Shown here: piece after piece, positions 18,631 through 27,897 of the stretch
Numbering within the stretch: position 1 is the first letter of the stretch
Layout of the letters: every line of letters starts with the position of its first letter
Assembly (NCBI GenBank): GCA_964247725.1
Contig: CAXTVM010000006.1
Span: forward strand, 43,705 to 107,704
Source of the DNA: Lichenicola sp964247725
GTDB taxonomy: Bacteria; Pseudomonadota; Alphaproteobacteria; Acetobacterales; Acetobacteraceae
Length of the DNA: 64,000 nucleotides
Direction of reading: 5' to 3'
Notes under the pieces: generated by a model
What the model was told of the DNA's origin: nothing
Seen by the model: only the letters and a program-made list of their open reading frames with translations
Database searches by the model: none
Translations under genes and position numbers: made by a program

Positions 18631-19089
18631 ATGGCACGCATGATCACGAGTCGCACATCAACCAAGCCGCCGGCAGTGGCCACTGGCGCCAAGCGGCTCG
18701 GCCGACCGCTGGGCTCCAAAAACAAGACTTCGCTGAAATCCAAGACCAGGACGCCCGCAACCGCCAGCCGACGCGTCGCAGCGAAGACGTCGGCGGTGCC
18801 GGCCGCGCCCAAGATGAGCAAGGCCGCTCTCGAACTTCACGTCGCCAAGCTGGAGCGCAGCATCGCCCGCCTGCGCAAGCAGAACGCCGAGCTGAAGCAG
18901 ACCGCCCGCGACGAACCCGAGAAAGCGCCTGCCGCCAAGGCGCCGGCGAAGCCGGCCGCGGCCGTTTCCACAAAGCCGAAGCGCGCCGCTTCGTCGAAGA
19001 CCCGGCGCCAGTCGGCCAGGGCTTCGGAAATGTCTTCGATCTCGCCTGATCATGATGACGGCGACGCCGACATGCTGGCCAACGACTGA
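18631..19089 (+). CDS. Small basic histone-like / AT-hook protein with short coiled coil
   Basis: A 152-residue protein with strong composition bias. The N-terminal third is Thr/Lys/Arg/Ala-rich with an AT-hook-like GRPLGSKNK (about residues 29-37). Next comes a heptad-patterned helix (LELHVAKLERSIARLRKQ, about 67-85). Then an Ala/Lys/Pro-rich segment resembling histone H1-like bacterial proteins (KAPAAKAPAKPAAAV) and an acidic tail (DHDDGDADM). The layout suggests a DNA-binding, self-associating nucleoid protein. ATG at 18631 opens the frame; ATG at 18640 is also possible. It stands alone in the same direction as its neighbours. Confidence 0.75.
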   Translation: MARMITSRTSTKPPAVATGAKRLGRPLGSKNKTSLKSKTRTPATASRRVAAKTSAVPAAPKMSKAALELHVAKLERSIARLRKQNAELKQTARDEPEKAPAAKAPAKPAAAVSTKPKRAASSKTRRQSARASEMSSISPDHDDGDADMLAND

Positions 19090-19206
19090 TCGGTCCGCCC
19101 TAGGCCGTCACCCGTCGTGCGGTTGACGCCTCGGACCGCGATCTCGTGAGCGGCGGCCGCGCAACCGGGCGCGGCCGCAGGCGTGTGGCCCGCGAGCAGC
19201 CGGAGA

Positions 19207-20103
19207 ATGCGCGTGACCCAGCAGATCCCTCTCGGGCCCGACGCCGTGATCGGGCACCATATCGGCAGCGGCGTGATCGAGGTCATGCCAGACATCGCGT
19301 TCCGCCGCCTGACCCTGGTCAACGTCGCGTTCGTCGGCCCAGCGGCAGCACCCGATCGCGGCTGGGTGCTGGTCGATGCCGGGCTTCCGGACTCGGCCGC
19401 GGAGATCATAGCCGCCGCCAGCCACCGCTTCGGCGTGTTGTCGCGGCCCTCGGCGATCGTGCTGACGCATGGTCATTTCGATCATGTCGGCGCCTTGGCC
19501 GAACTCGCCGAACGCTGGGACGCGCCGATCTATGCGCATCCGCTGGAACATCCCTATCTCGACGGCAGCGCCGCCTATCCGCCGCCGGACCCGCATGTCG
19601 GCGGCGGCCTGATGTCGGTAGTCTCCCGGCTCTACCCCCGCGAGCCGGTCGACGTCGCCGCCCGCCTGCGCGCGCTACCGCCGGACGGCAGCCTGCCCGA
19701 CATGCCGGGCTGGCGCTGGATCCATACGCCTGGGCATTCGGTGGGCCAGGTGTCGCTGTGGCGGGAGGCCGATCGCACGCTGCTGTCGGCCGACGCCATC
19801 ATCACCACCGCTCAGGAATCCGCCTACGCCGTCGTCCTGGCGCGCACCGAGCTGCACGGGCCGCCGATGTACTTCACCCAGGACTGGCCGTCCGCGCGAC
19901 GCTCGGTGGAGCGGCTGGCGGCGCTTGACCCCCAAACCCTGCTGAGCGGCCATGGGCTGGCGGTATGCGGTGCCGCGATGCGCGATGCCCTGCACCAACT
20001 GGCGCAGCGTTTCGACGAGGTGGCGCATCCGGCCGGTGCCCATTACCAGCTGCACCCGGCCCGTGCCGAAGACGGCACCGCCTATGCCGCACCGGAGAGC
20101 TGA
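19207..20103 (+). CDS. MBL-fold metallo-hydrolase
   Basis: A 298-residue metallo-beta-lactamase-fold enzyme. The first metal motif is THGHFDHVG (H-x-H-x-D-H, about residues 91-97). The second His lies in IHTPGHSVGQVSLW, the bridging Asp in TLLSADAIIT, and the last His in LLSGHGLAV. The family is broad (glyoxalase II-like hydrolases, lactonases and others), so the substrate is open. ATG at 19207 is preferred; an upstream GTG at 19183 would add eight residues unlike the family. A second APC transporter begins 100 bases downstream. Confidence 0.9.
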   Translation: MRVTQQIPLGPDAVIGHHIGSGVIEVMPDIAFRRLTLVNVAFVGPAAAPDRGWVLVDAGLPDSAAEIIAAASHRFGVLSRPSAIVLTHGHFDHVGALAELAERWDAPIYAHPLEHPYLDGSAAYPPPDPHVGGGLMSVVSRLYPREPVDVAARLRALPPDGSLPDMPGWRWIHTPGHSVGQVSLWREADRTLLSADAIITTAQESAYAVVLARTELHGPPMYFTQDWPSARRSVERLAALDPQTLLSGHGLAVCGAAMRDALHQLAQRFDEVAHPAGAHYQLHPARAEDGTAYAAPES

Positions 20104-20203
20104 CCCTCCGGCGACAACAGGCAGCCGCCGCGTCCGATCGATCCGGACAGCCGGCCGCAGGCACCCATTGCGCGTCCGGCGACCGCCGTGCAGCGTCGCC
20201 GGC

Positions 20204-21523
20204 ATGGTCGATCCGGTCGGACGCGACGCCGTGCTACGGCGGGATATGGGGGCGCTGGCGCTGGGCGCCGCGGTGGTGAACGGCGTGGTCGGCGCCGGCA
20301 TCTTCACCTTGCCGGCAACGATGGCCCAGGCCGCCGGGTCGTTGGCACCGGTCGCCTACCTGATCTGCGCCGTGGCGATCGGTCTCGTGGTGGTGTGCTT
20401 CGCCGAGGCCGGCAGCCGCCTGCCGACCAGCGGTGGCGTCTACGGCACCGTCGCCTATGCGTTCGGGCCGATGGTCGGCTTCGTCTGCGGCATGCTGACC
20501 TGGATGGCCAGCGTGCTGGGCTGCGGCGGCATCGTCGGCGCCTTGGCCGGCACGATCGGCAGCGTCGTCCCGGCGCTGGCGCAGGGAGGTGGCCGCGCGG
20601 CGGTAATCCTGCTGGCGATCGGCTCGATCACGTTGGTTAACTTGCGCGGCGTACGCGAGGCGGCCTGGATGATCTCCGCCGCCACCGTGGTCAAGCTGGT
20701 GCCGCTGCTGCTGTTCGTCTTGGTGGGGGGCGCCGTCCTGCTGTTCGGGACCACGCAGCATCCGCCGGCGCTGCCTGCTCCCCCAGCCGGGCTGGCGGAT
20801 GCCGTCATCCTCGGCGTGTTCGCCTTCGCCGGCATGGAGACGCCGCTGGCGGCCAGCGGCGAGGTGCGCGATGGCCACCGCACCGTGCCGCGGGCACTGT
20901 TCGGCGCCATGGGCTTCGTGCTGGCGCTCTACGTCGCCATCCAGGTCATCGCGCAGTCGCTGCTGGGCGCGGGCCTCGCCGGACAGGCGGCGCCGCTCGC
21001 GGCCGCGGCGTCGCGGTTCGGCGGTGCCGCGCACGCGGTGCTGATCGCCGGCGCCGGCCTGTCGATGCTCGGCTGGATCGGCAGCGACATCCTCGGCGCC
21101 CCGCGCATCCTGTTCGCCTTCGCCCGCGACGGCTTGCTGCCGTCGGCGCTGGGCCACGCCGGCCGCCGCAGCCACGCGCCGGACGTCGCCATCCTCACCC
21201 ATGCCGGCATCGCCGCCGTCCTTGCCCTGTCCGGCAGCTTCACCGGCCTGGTTATCGCCTCCACGCTGAACACCGCCGGCCTCTACTTCCTAGGCTGCGG
21301 CGCCGCCTGGGTGCTGCATCGGCGCGACGTGCGCATGCTGGGGCAGCCGGTGAGCTTCGCCTGGCTGCCGGCGGTCGCCGCCTGCGGGATGATCGCGATG
21401 ACGCTGCTGGTCTGCGTGGCGCCGCGCGGCGAGATCGTCGGGCTGGCGCTGGTGGTGGCGGGCAGCATGGCCCTCTACGCCCTCATGCGAACGCTGGGTC
21501 GCCGTCGCCGCCCGGCCGGTTGA
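20204..21523 (+). CDS. APC superfamily amino acid/polyamine transporter
   Basis: A 439-residue membrane protein with twelve predicted helices. The first helix region has the APC signature NGVVGAGIFTLPATMAQAAG. Helix 6 has FAFAGMETPLAASGEVRDGH, typical of amino acid antiporters and permeases of the YjeH/ArcD-AdiC branch, and SMLGWIGSDILGAPRILFAF follows. Substrate is undetermined. ATG at 20204 starts directly before the first conserved helix. The 3' end overlaps the convergent GH31 gene by about 40 bases. Confidence 0.9.
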   Translation: MVDPVGRDAVLRRDMGALALGAAVVNGVVGAGIFTLPATMAQAAGSLAPVAYLICAVAIGLVVVCFAEAGSRLPTSGGVYGTVAYAFGPMVGFVCGMLTWMASVLGCGGIVGALAGTIGSVVPALAQGGGRAAVILLAIGSITLVNLRGVREAAWMISAATVVKLVPLLLFVLVGGAVLLFGTTQHPPALPAPPAGLADAVILGVFAFAGMETPLAASGEVRDGHRTVPRALFGAMGFVLALYVAIQVIAQSLLGAGLAGQAAPLAAAASRFGGAAHAVLIAGAGLSMLGWIGSDILGAPRILFAFARDGLLPSALGHAGRRSHAPDVAILTHAGIAAVLALSGSFTGLVIASTLNTAGLYFLGCGAAWVLHRRDVRMLGQPVSFAWLPAVAACGMIAMTLLVCVAPRGEIVGLALVVAGSMALYALMRTLGRRRRPAG

Positions 21524-24077
21524 GTCTCACAGCGTCCGGCGCCGCACGCCACGCGACCCCCGCCCGCAGCCCCTCGCGGTCGACGACCGTGACGGCCGAA
21601 CGGGCGTCCGGATCGTAGCTCCATCCGTCCGTCCCCGCCGGTGGCCCGACGTCGTGCAGGATCACCGCGATCGCGTGCCACCACGGCTCGTAACGGCCCT
21701 CCTGGGCCAGCTCGCGCACCACGAGGCCATCGGCCGTCCGCTCGCCGCGATATCGGCAGCGCAGGAACAAGCCGTCGCGATAGCCGAGGCTGACGCCGTC
21801 ATCGGCATACAGCGCGCCGTCGCAGGTATCCGCCGGATACACGTGCAGCTCGAGCGGACCCAGCGGCACCTCCGCCGTGCTCTGCACCACGGCCTGCCGG
21901 GGGATGATGGCGCCGGCGCGGACGAACACCGGCAGGATGGCGTCGTCCGGTGTCACCTGCAGCAGGCGCAGGCCGGAGCCGCCGTCGCCACCGGGCAGCG
22001 CCCTGCCTTCGACCGCCACCCGCGCCGGCCCCGCGCCTACCACAAGCCGCCCGGTCCGCTCGTCGTACCATTCGCCCGGCGGCAGCAGCACTTGGTAGGG
22101 GGCGGGCGACTCGCCGAACGGCGCCGGCGCCACCATCAGCTGGCCGCCCCACATGAACTGCGCCGGCGCCAGGTGATCCAGCGTCCACTCGCAGCTGGCA
22201 TCGGGAAACTCCAGGAACAGTGGCCGCATCATCGGCACGCCAGTCCGCGACGCCTCCTCGGCCACCGTGTAGATGTAGGGCAGCAGCCGGTAGCGCGCCT
22301 CGATCGCCTGCCGGCGCAGCGCCTCGTGCGCGGCCCCGTGCACCCACGGCTCCTGCAGCGGCGTGTGCTTGTCGGTATGGTCGCGGCTGATCGGGTTCGC
22401 CATGCCGAGCTGCAGCCAGCGCGTCAGCAGCGCGGCCGACGGCGCGCCGGCGAAGCCGCCCAGATCCACACCCGAGAACGGCATCCCCGACAGCCCCAGG
22501 CTCAGCAGCATCGGCGTGCTCAGCCGCAGGTGGTTCCAGGTGGAGGAGTTGTCTCCGGTCCACGTCACCGCGTAGCGCTGCGTGCCGGCGTATCCGGCGC
22601 GCGTCATCACGAACGGCCGCTCGCCCGGCCGCAGCCGCGTCAGCCCGTCGTGCGTCGCCTGCGCGTTCAGCAGCCCGTACAGGTTGTGCACCTCGTGCTG
22701 CGTCGCCCGCCGCGGCGCGAACCCCGGCTCCTCCACCCGTCCCCACACGTCGAGCGGGATCGTGCGGGTGGGCGTATCGAACACCGACGGCTCGTTCATG
22801 TCGTCCCAGAACCCGGCGGCGCCCGCGTCGCAGAACTCCCGATGCAATGTCCCCCACCAGTCCCGGGTCGCCGCCCGCGTGAAGTCCGGGAACACGCAGG
22901 GCCCGGGCCAGACCGGTCCGACATAGGGACTGCCGTCCGGGTTGTGCAGGAAATGGTCCCCGGCGACGCCGCCGTCGTACGGCGCATAGCCCACACCCGG
23001 CCGCGCCGCCACGTGCATGTCGGCGATCAGGACCGTGCGGAATCCCTGGTCGCGCAGCTCGCGCAACAGGCCGGCCAGGTCCGGAAACGCCCACGTGTCG
23101 ACGGTGAACGGCCGGTTGCGGTCCTGGTAGTCGATGTCAAGCCACAGCACGTCGGCCGGGATCCGTCTCTGCCGGAACGCCGCCGCGACCGCGCGCACCT
23201 CGGCCGCGTCCCGGTAGCTGTAGCGCGACTGCTGGAACCCGAACGCCCACAGCGGCGGCAGCGGCGCTGGCCCGGTCAGCCAGGCGTGGCGCCGCAGCAC
23301 CGCCTTCGGGTCCGGACCGTGCATCACGTAGTAGTCGAGCCCGCCCCCAGCCGCGGTGATCCGCAGCTCGTCCGGATCGGTCTGTCCGACGTCGAAGCCG
23401 GTGCGCCAGCTGCTGTCGAGCAACAGCCCGTAGGCGACGCCCCGGCACAGGCCGAGCAGGAACGGGATCGCCTTGTAGAGCGGGTCGCTGCCCTCCTGGT
23501 AGCCGTAGGCGTCGGTGTTCCACAGCGTGAAGCTGCCGCCGCGCCGGCCGATCGGCCCGGCCTTGTCGCCGAGCCCGAACAGCTCCTCCTGCGCCCGCAG
23601 CCGCCGGCGCAGCACGAAGCCGCCATCCCGGAACGCCGGCCCGGCATCCGGGACGTCTCCTGACAGCAGCCGGCCGTCGTGGTCGTGGATCGAGACCGCG
23701 CCGCTGCGCCGGTCGACCCGCACCCGCAGCACCGCGGTATCGAAGCCCACCGTCCGGCCGGCGCGCACCGCCACCACCGCCGCTCGCGCTGCCCGGGCGG
23801 CCGGCAGCACCGCCCAGGAGGCGTCCTCCGGCAGCGCCGCGGCCCCGCCGCGCACCCGGATCACCGCATCGTCCAGCGCCGTCACCTCGAGGATGCCGGC
23901 CCGCAGCCGCAGCACGAGACCGTGCGGCTGGAATCGGCAGCGCCCCCAGGAGCGCCCGAACCGTACGGTCCGGCCGGCGGCAAGACCGGCCGCCAGCCCG
24001 ACGAGGACCTCCGCCCGTCGCCCGATCCTCAACCGCGGCCGTCCCGGCGACGGCGCGCCGCCGCGTCCGCAATCCAC
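21483..24077 (-). CDS. GH31 family alpha-glucosidase-like enzyme
   Basis: An 864-residue glycoside hydrolase family 31 protein with no signal peptide, hence probably cytoplasmic. An N-terminal beta-sandwich domain (to about 270) precedes the TIM barrel. Barrel landmarks are PADVLWLDIDYQDRNRPFTV, the catalytic nucleophile Asp in GFWDDMNEPSVF (about residue 455), the acid/base region TWTGDNSSTWNHLRLS, and RDHTDKHTPLQEPW. C-terminal beta domains follow (LLPPGEWYDERTGR, VFVRAGAIIPRQ). It would release glucose or related sugars from alpha-glucosides. The GTG at 24077 is used; the in-frame sequence just upstream also looks protein-like, so the true start could be slightly earlier. Confidence 0.93.
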   Translation of the reverse strand: MDCGRGGAPSPGRPRLRIGRRAEVLVGLAAGLAAGRTVRFGRSWGRCRFQPHGLVLRLRAGILEVTALDDAVIRVRGGAAALPEDASWAVLPAARAARAAVVAVRAGRTVGFDTAVLRVRVDRRSGAVSIHDHDGRLLSGDVPDAGPAFRDGGFVLRRRLRAQEELFGLGDKAGPIGRRGGSFTLWNTDAYGYQEGSDPLYKAIPFLLGLCRGVAYGLLLDSSWRTGFDVGQTDPDELRITAAGGGLDYYVMHGPDPKAVLRRHAWLTGPAPLPPLWAFGFQQSRYSYRDAAEVRAVAAAFRQRRIPADVLWLDIDYQDRNRPFTVDTWAFPDLAGLLRELRDQGFRTVLIADMHVAARPGVGYAPYDGGVAGDHFLHNPDGSPYVGPVWPGPCVFPDFTRAATRDWWGTLHREFCDAGAAGFWDDMNEPSVFDTPTRTIPLDVWGRVEEPGFAPRRATQHEVHNLYGLLNAQATHDGLTRLRPGERPFVMTRAGYAGTQRYAVTWTGDNSSTWNHLRLSTPMLLSLGLSGMPFSGVDLGGFAGAPSAALLTRWLQLGMANPISRDHTDKHTPLQEPWVHGAAHEALRRQAIEARYRLLPYIYTVAEEASRTGVPMMRPLFLEFPDASCEWTLDHLAPAQFMWGGQLMVAPAPFGESPAPYQVLLPPGEWYDERTGRLVVGAGPARVAVEGRALPGGDGGSGLRLLQVTPDDAILPVFVRAGAIIPRQAVVQSTAEVPLGPLELHVYPADTCDGALYADDGVSLGYRDGLFLRCRYRGERTADGLVVRELAQEGRYEPWWHAIAVILHDVGPPAGTDGWSYDPDARSAVTVVDREGLRAGVAWRAAPDAVRLNRPGGDGDPAFA

Positions 24078-24238
24078 GATCCTGATCCGCAGTGCGCCAT
24101 GACGTCATCCCTCGACCGTGTGGCGGAGGCCATCGCGGTCCCCGTCCCCTCCACGAACGCCCCGCCGGGCGCCCGGGATCGCACCGGCCCGCGATCCGCC
24201 GCGCCGACGGGCTGTCGCATCACGGAAACAGGTCCTGA

Positions 24239-24276
24239 GAAGAAGGATAAGGGCTCCGCCCTGGACCCGTTGGGGC
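24239..24276. repeat. Half copy of the palindromic element seen at 59999-60117
   Basis: GAAGAAGGATAAGGGCTCCG followed by CCCTGGACCCGTTGGGG matches the left arm of the complete element near 60 kb with a few substitutions. The AGGGC/GCCCT stem is kept. The right arm is absent. It lies upstream of the GH31 start and shortly after a TGA, as if it once followed a gene now lost. Confidence 0.5.
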
Positions 24277-24488
24277 GGTCGTGCGCAGCACGCCTGCGGC
24301 GTGACGGTCCCAAACCCCGATCCGTACGGAAAGCTCGCTTGCGATTGCGCACCGGCAAACGGATCGGGGTCCGGAGCCCGGGGGCACGGAGCTGATGACA
24401 TGACGCCGGCTGGCGGTTACCCCGTCCAGCCACCTCGACATGGCTGTCGATGACGCCGATGCAGGCAGGGCCGGCCAGGGGCACCTCG

Positions 24489-24830
24489 TCACCCTCGCTG
24501 CGAGTGGGGGATCAGCCACCCGATATCCTGGCTGGTGCGGATGCGGCGGATCTCGATGCGGTCGTGCTCGCCGTCGACCCGGGTGCATTGAGCCAGCACC
24601 CGCGGCGGCGCTTGGAGGAGGACGCGACGTCGGCATCCATTGCGGACCTGCCTTGAGGCTGAACAGCCAGTCGCCGCCGCGGTCGCGGACTCGGGCGGTG
24701 GTCCGGGCACCGCGGCGCAGAGGGTCGGCGACCACCAGCATGTCGTCGAGGTCCAACAGGGCCCGCACCTCGCGGCCGGCGACCTTCTCCCCGCCGGCAC
24801 CGGTCCGGCGACGACCCGTGGCAGCGTCGG
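24489..24830 (-). pseudogene. ISAs1-family transposase remnant
   Basis: Two leftward pieces in different frames match the central part of ISAs1/DDE_Tnp_1-type transposases. The first reads GEKVAGREVRALLDLDDMLV then VADPLRRGARTTARVRDRGG and DWLFSLKAG (about 24825-24640). The second, one frame over, reads GEHDRIEIRRIRTSQDIGWL (about 24595-24520). N- and C-terminal parts are missing and there are no recognisable terminal repeats. It abuts the 3' end of the CPBP protease gene, whose C-terminus it may have replaced. Confidence 0.65.
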
Positions 24831-24840
24831 CGGTCGACGG

Positions 24841-25658
24841 CTACCCAGACACGGGGAAGCGCGCCCGCAGCCAGCCCAGGAGAAGCCGAGGGGCGACCTC
24901 CTCACCGAAAGCCGCTATGAGGCTGGCGTGCGGGACGAGGAGGTGGGCCATCCCGAACAGAAGCGCGGACGGGACCAGCGCCGCGNNNNNNNNNNNNNNN
25001 NNNNNNNNNNNNNNNNNNNNNNNNNNNNNNNNNNNNNNNNNNNNNNNNNNNNNNNNNNNNNNNNNNNNNNNNNNNNNNNNNNNNNCGGGACGAGGAGGTG
25101 GGCCATCCCGAACAGAAGCGCGGACGGGACCAGCGCCGCGCCTGCGCCCAACATGCGGGCGAGCAGGCGGAACGCGACGGCGCGGAACAGGAGCTCCTCA
25201 AGCAGCGCCGTGGCGCAGGACCCGAAGCTTTGACCCAGCCAGTCCGGGGTGCCGGCTCGGTGGACCTGGTAGAGGCCGGTCATCAACAGCACGGCATAGA
25301 TCAGGCCCATGAGACCGGCGCCCGTCAGCACGCCGGCGCCGAAATCGAGTGGCGCCCGGCGAAGCGCCAGCTCGCGGGCCACGCGCCGCTCGCCAAGGCG
25401 CACCAGGAGGGCATAGGCGCCATAGCTGACGCCGAGGATCGCCACGATGAGCGCCGGCGTCAGCCCGACGGCGTGGTGCAAGGCATCGCTCAGGAGGAAG
25501 GGCATCAAGGCCGGGCCTTCCACCACGGTGGCGAGGAGCAGCAGCCATGCAGGCGCCCGCAGCCACAGCCAGGGGCCGGAGTGCAGGACGCCCTGCGTCC
25601 CGAGCTGCAGCCGCCCTGCGAAGGGGCGCTTCTCCGACCGGTCCGCTGCATCGGCCAT
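24841..25658 (-). CDS. CPBP family intramembrane metalloprotease, interrupted by scaffold gap
   Basis: A leftward membrane protein with the CPBP (CAAX protease-like) motifs: ATALLEELLFRAVAFRLLAR with the EExxxR active site, and ALLFGMAHLLVP with the motif-3 His. Several hydrophobic helices precede them. The gene crosses the N run at 24986-25085. The 55 bases on both sides of the Ns are identical, so if the two contigs really overlap the protein continues HASLIAAFGEEVAPRLLLGW and stops at 24841. That tail contains a second EEVxxR-like motif, unexpected for a normal C-terminus, so the join or the tail may be wrong. ATG at 25658 is the start. An ISAs1 remnant follows. Confidence 0.7.
24931..25140. 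other. Scaffold gap (100 Ns) flanked by identical 55-base ends
   Basis: Ns occupy 24986-25085, exactly 100, the usual placeholder length. Bases 24931-24985 and 25086-25140 are identical (both start CGGGACGAGGAGGTGGGCC). The simplest reading is that two contigs overlap by 55 bases and were joined without merging, so there may be no missing sequence. A true tandem duplication is the alternative. Confidence 0.9.
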
Positions 25659-25869
25659 GGCGTTCCCGGACTGGTTCGGTTCTCGGCCTCACCCAAGCCG
25701 GACGAGGCCATCGGGGCCGGGTGACGGATCCCTCCATGACGGCGGGCTGAAGGCAGACAAGAGCGACGGCATCAGCAAGCGCACATCGATCATCTGCCCG
25801 ACGTCGAGCACAACGCTCCGGGTCGAGTGAGGGACCCCGAGCACGATGGCCGCCCGACGGCCGAGGCAG

Positions 25870-26808
25870 CTAGAATAGCAGTCCCTTGCGCAGCATCCCG
25901 TGGATCCCCTTCTCGCCGTTCACGGTCTGCGTAACCCGGAAGTCCACCGCCAGCGAGCAGAACTGGTACGCCTCCTCGCGCGACAGCGCCGAGCGCTCGA
26001 CGATCAGGCCGATCATCTCGCGCAGCGCCATCCGCATCGCCTCGTCGAGGTCCTCGTCCAGCCCCATGCTGATCCAGTGCGTCGGTGTCTCCGCACGCGG
26101 GAACCGCAAGCCTGCGCGCTTGTGCAGGATCAGCGTGAAGCGCCCCTCCAGGTTGGTCTCCAGCGCGTTGATGCAGACCTCGCCGTCCCCCTGCAGCCCG
26201 TGCCCGTCGCCCACCGAGAACAGCGCTCCCGGCACCCAGACCGGCAGGAACAGCGTGCTGCCGGCGATCAGCTCCTTGTTGTCCAGGTTGCCGCCGTGCT
26301 CGCGCGGCTCGATCGAGCTGATCGCGCCGAACTCCGGCCGCGGCGCCACCCCCATGACGCCGAAGAACGGCGCCAGCTCCAGCTCGACCCCGTACGGCAT
26401 CCGGCAGACCCGGCGTGTACGGTCGATCGCGATGTGCGTCAGCCGGCCGGCCGCGAAGTCGCGCGGCAGCGTTCCCCGCAGCGGGCGGAAGCCGCAATAG
26501 CCCCAGTCCTGCGTCGGCTTCACCGCCTCGATCCGCACCTCCAGCATGTCGCCTGGTTCGGCGCCCTCGATCGCCACCGGTCCGGTCAGGATGTGGCCCG
26601 GCCCCGGCGGCAGGGCGGCCTGGATGCCCCGCAAACGGGGGTCGATCGCAAAGCCGCTCTCGGCATCCGGCATCACCGCCGGGGTGCCGGACACGCTGCC
26701 GATCACCACGCCATCGCCCGATCGCACGGTCAGCACTGGTGGAAAACCCGCGTCGAACAGGCCCCAGCGACAGGTTTCCACGGCAGGCTCGAGCCGATGC
26801 AGCGCCAT
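25870..26808 (-). CDS. Acetamidase/formamidase family protein
   Basis: A 312-residue FmdA/AmdA-family amidohydrolase, which would release ammonia from formamide, acetamide or similar short amides in the cytoplasm. Family landmarks are GPVAIEGAEPGDMLEVRIEA, the GYCGFRPLRGTLP region, IEPREHGGNLDNKELIAG, SVGDGHGLQGDGEVCINALE with metal-binding residues, and SLAVDFRVTQTVNGEKGIH at the C-terminus. ATG at 26808 is supported by an excellent ribosome site (AGGGAGGACC immediately upstream), ruling against the longer frame. Length is normal. It stands alone. Confidence 0.92.
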   Translation of the reverse strand: MALHRLEPAVETCRWGLFDAGFPPVLTVRSGDGVVIGSVSGTPAVMPDAESGFAIDPRLRGIQAALPPGPGHILTGPVAIEGAEPGDMLEVRIEAVKPTQDWGYCGFRPLRGTLPRDFAAGRLTHIAIDRTRRVCRMPYGVELELAPFFGVMGVAPRPEFGAISSIEPREHGGNLDNKELIAGSTLFLPVWVPGALFSVGDGHGLQGDGEVCINALETNLEGRFTLILHKRAGLRFPRAETPTHWISMGLDEDLDEAMRMALREMIGLIVERSALSREEAYQFCSLAVDFRVTQTVNGEKGIHGMLRKGLLF

Positions 26809-26997
26809 CTGGTCCTCCCTCACATCCCGTTCCGGACAGCATGCGGCACTCACCGGGCAAGGCCAAGCCGACCGCGTTGCCGCCGACGCCGCGCCGGACC
26901 GTGGTCATCAGCCGTCGACTTCCCCGCGGCCGCCGTTCCACGACAGCGCCGCAAGTGCTACGCTTAAACTCATTACCAACGTGATCCTGATGTGGCG

Positions 26998-27788
26998 CTA
27001 GGTCCTGTGGACGGATTTGATCAAGATGAGGCCGCGAGCGAAGGAGACGAACGAGGCGTAGTTCTCTGCGGTCTTCTCGCATCGCAGTGCGATGCGCTTG
27101 AAGCGCTTGAGCTTGCCGACGGCCTGCTCGATGCGCGCCCGGGTTTTGTAGAGCAGCCTCGGGAGGTGCTTCGGGCTATGAGCTGTGATCTTTCGCACCG
27201 GGATCACCGGCACGATCCGGCACGATCCCGAGCGCCCTGGCGGCGCGCCTGTTGCTCTTGGCGTCGTAGCCCTTGTCGGTCATGACGGCGCGCGGCCGGA
27301 TGTCGGGCCCGATGCCCAGCAGCAGCGGGAAATGCGGGCTGTCGTTGGCCTCACCGCCGGTCAGATGGAAGGCGAGTGGCATACCGTCGAAGTCGCTTTT
27401 CAGGTGGATCTTGGTCGAGAAGCCGCCGCGCGACCGGCCGAGCGCCTGGTTTTGCTGCCCCCTTTTGCACCGGCGGCCAAGACGTGGGCACGGACCGCGG
27501 TGCTGTCGAACATCTGTAGCAGGTGTGCCCCCGGGCTGAGCTCGGCCAGCAACTGGAAGAACGCCTCGAACACGCCGCTGCGGCTCAGCCGCGAGAACCG
27601 CTTCCAGACGCTGTCCCGGGGGCCATACTCCGCAGGCAATGCCCGCCAGCTCACGTTCTGCAGCGTGAAAAGTGCAAGGCCTCCGGGAAGCGCCGGTCGT
27701 CCCGTGCCTTGTCGCCCCGCCGGGGGAGACAGCCTCGGAACACCTCCAGGACGATCTCTCAGTCCTCCTCGCTCATCCGCGTCAGCAT
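26998..27788 (-). pseudogene. IS5-family transposase, inactivated
   Basis: Leftward DDE transposase pieces in several frames. The N-terminus reads MLTRMSEED, then an in-frame TGA (27761-27759) where Trp is expected, then EIVLEVFRGCLP. Next is NVSWRALPAEYGPRDSVWKR and AVRAHVLAAGAKGG. After a shift comes KIHLKSDFDGMPLAFHLTGG and RAVMTDKGYDAKSNRRAARA. After another comes RARIEQAVGKLKRFKRIALR and the stop at 26998. The last frameshift coincides with a 10-base tandem duplication, CGGCACGATC at 27208-27217 and 27218-27227. It cannot make an active transposase. Confidence 0.88.
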
Positions 27789-27871
27789 CGAGTCGGTCCA
27801 TGACTGCCGACCCCCTGTGGATCACCCATCTGCAACCTTGAGAAGCCTCGGCTAAATCCGTCCACATAACC
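27001..27871 (-). mobile_element. IS5-family (IS427-like) insertion sequence, 871 bp, TA target duplication
   Basis: The left end GGTCCTGTGGACGGATTT (27001-27018) is the inverted repeat of the right end, which reads inwards GGTTATGTGGACGGATTT (27871-27854), with two mismatches. TA occurs on both sides (26999-27000 and 27872-27873) as the target-site duplication. Size, TA target and two-part transposase fit the IS427 group. The insertion lies beside a partial copy of the palindromic repeat found near 60 kb. Confidence 0.88.
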
Positions 27872-27873
27872 TA

Positions 27874-27897
27874 GGCCAGAGCCCTGGCCTTCCCTCA
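27874..27897. repeat. Right-arm fragment of the palindromic element, next to IS and SDR stop
   Basis: GGCCAGAGCCCTGGCCTTCC runs directly into the TCA that is the SDR stop codon on the minus strand. The complete element at 59999-60117 ends the same way, against the ridA stop codon. The outer part is missing, apparently lost or displaced at the IS insertion. Confidence 0.5.
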
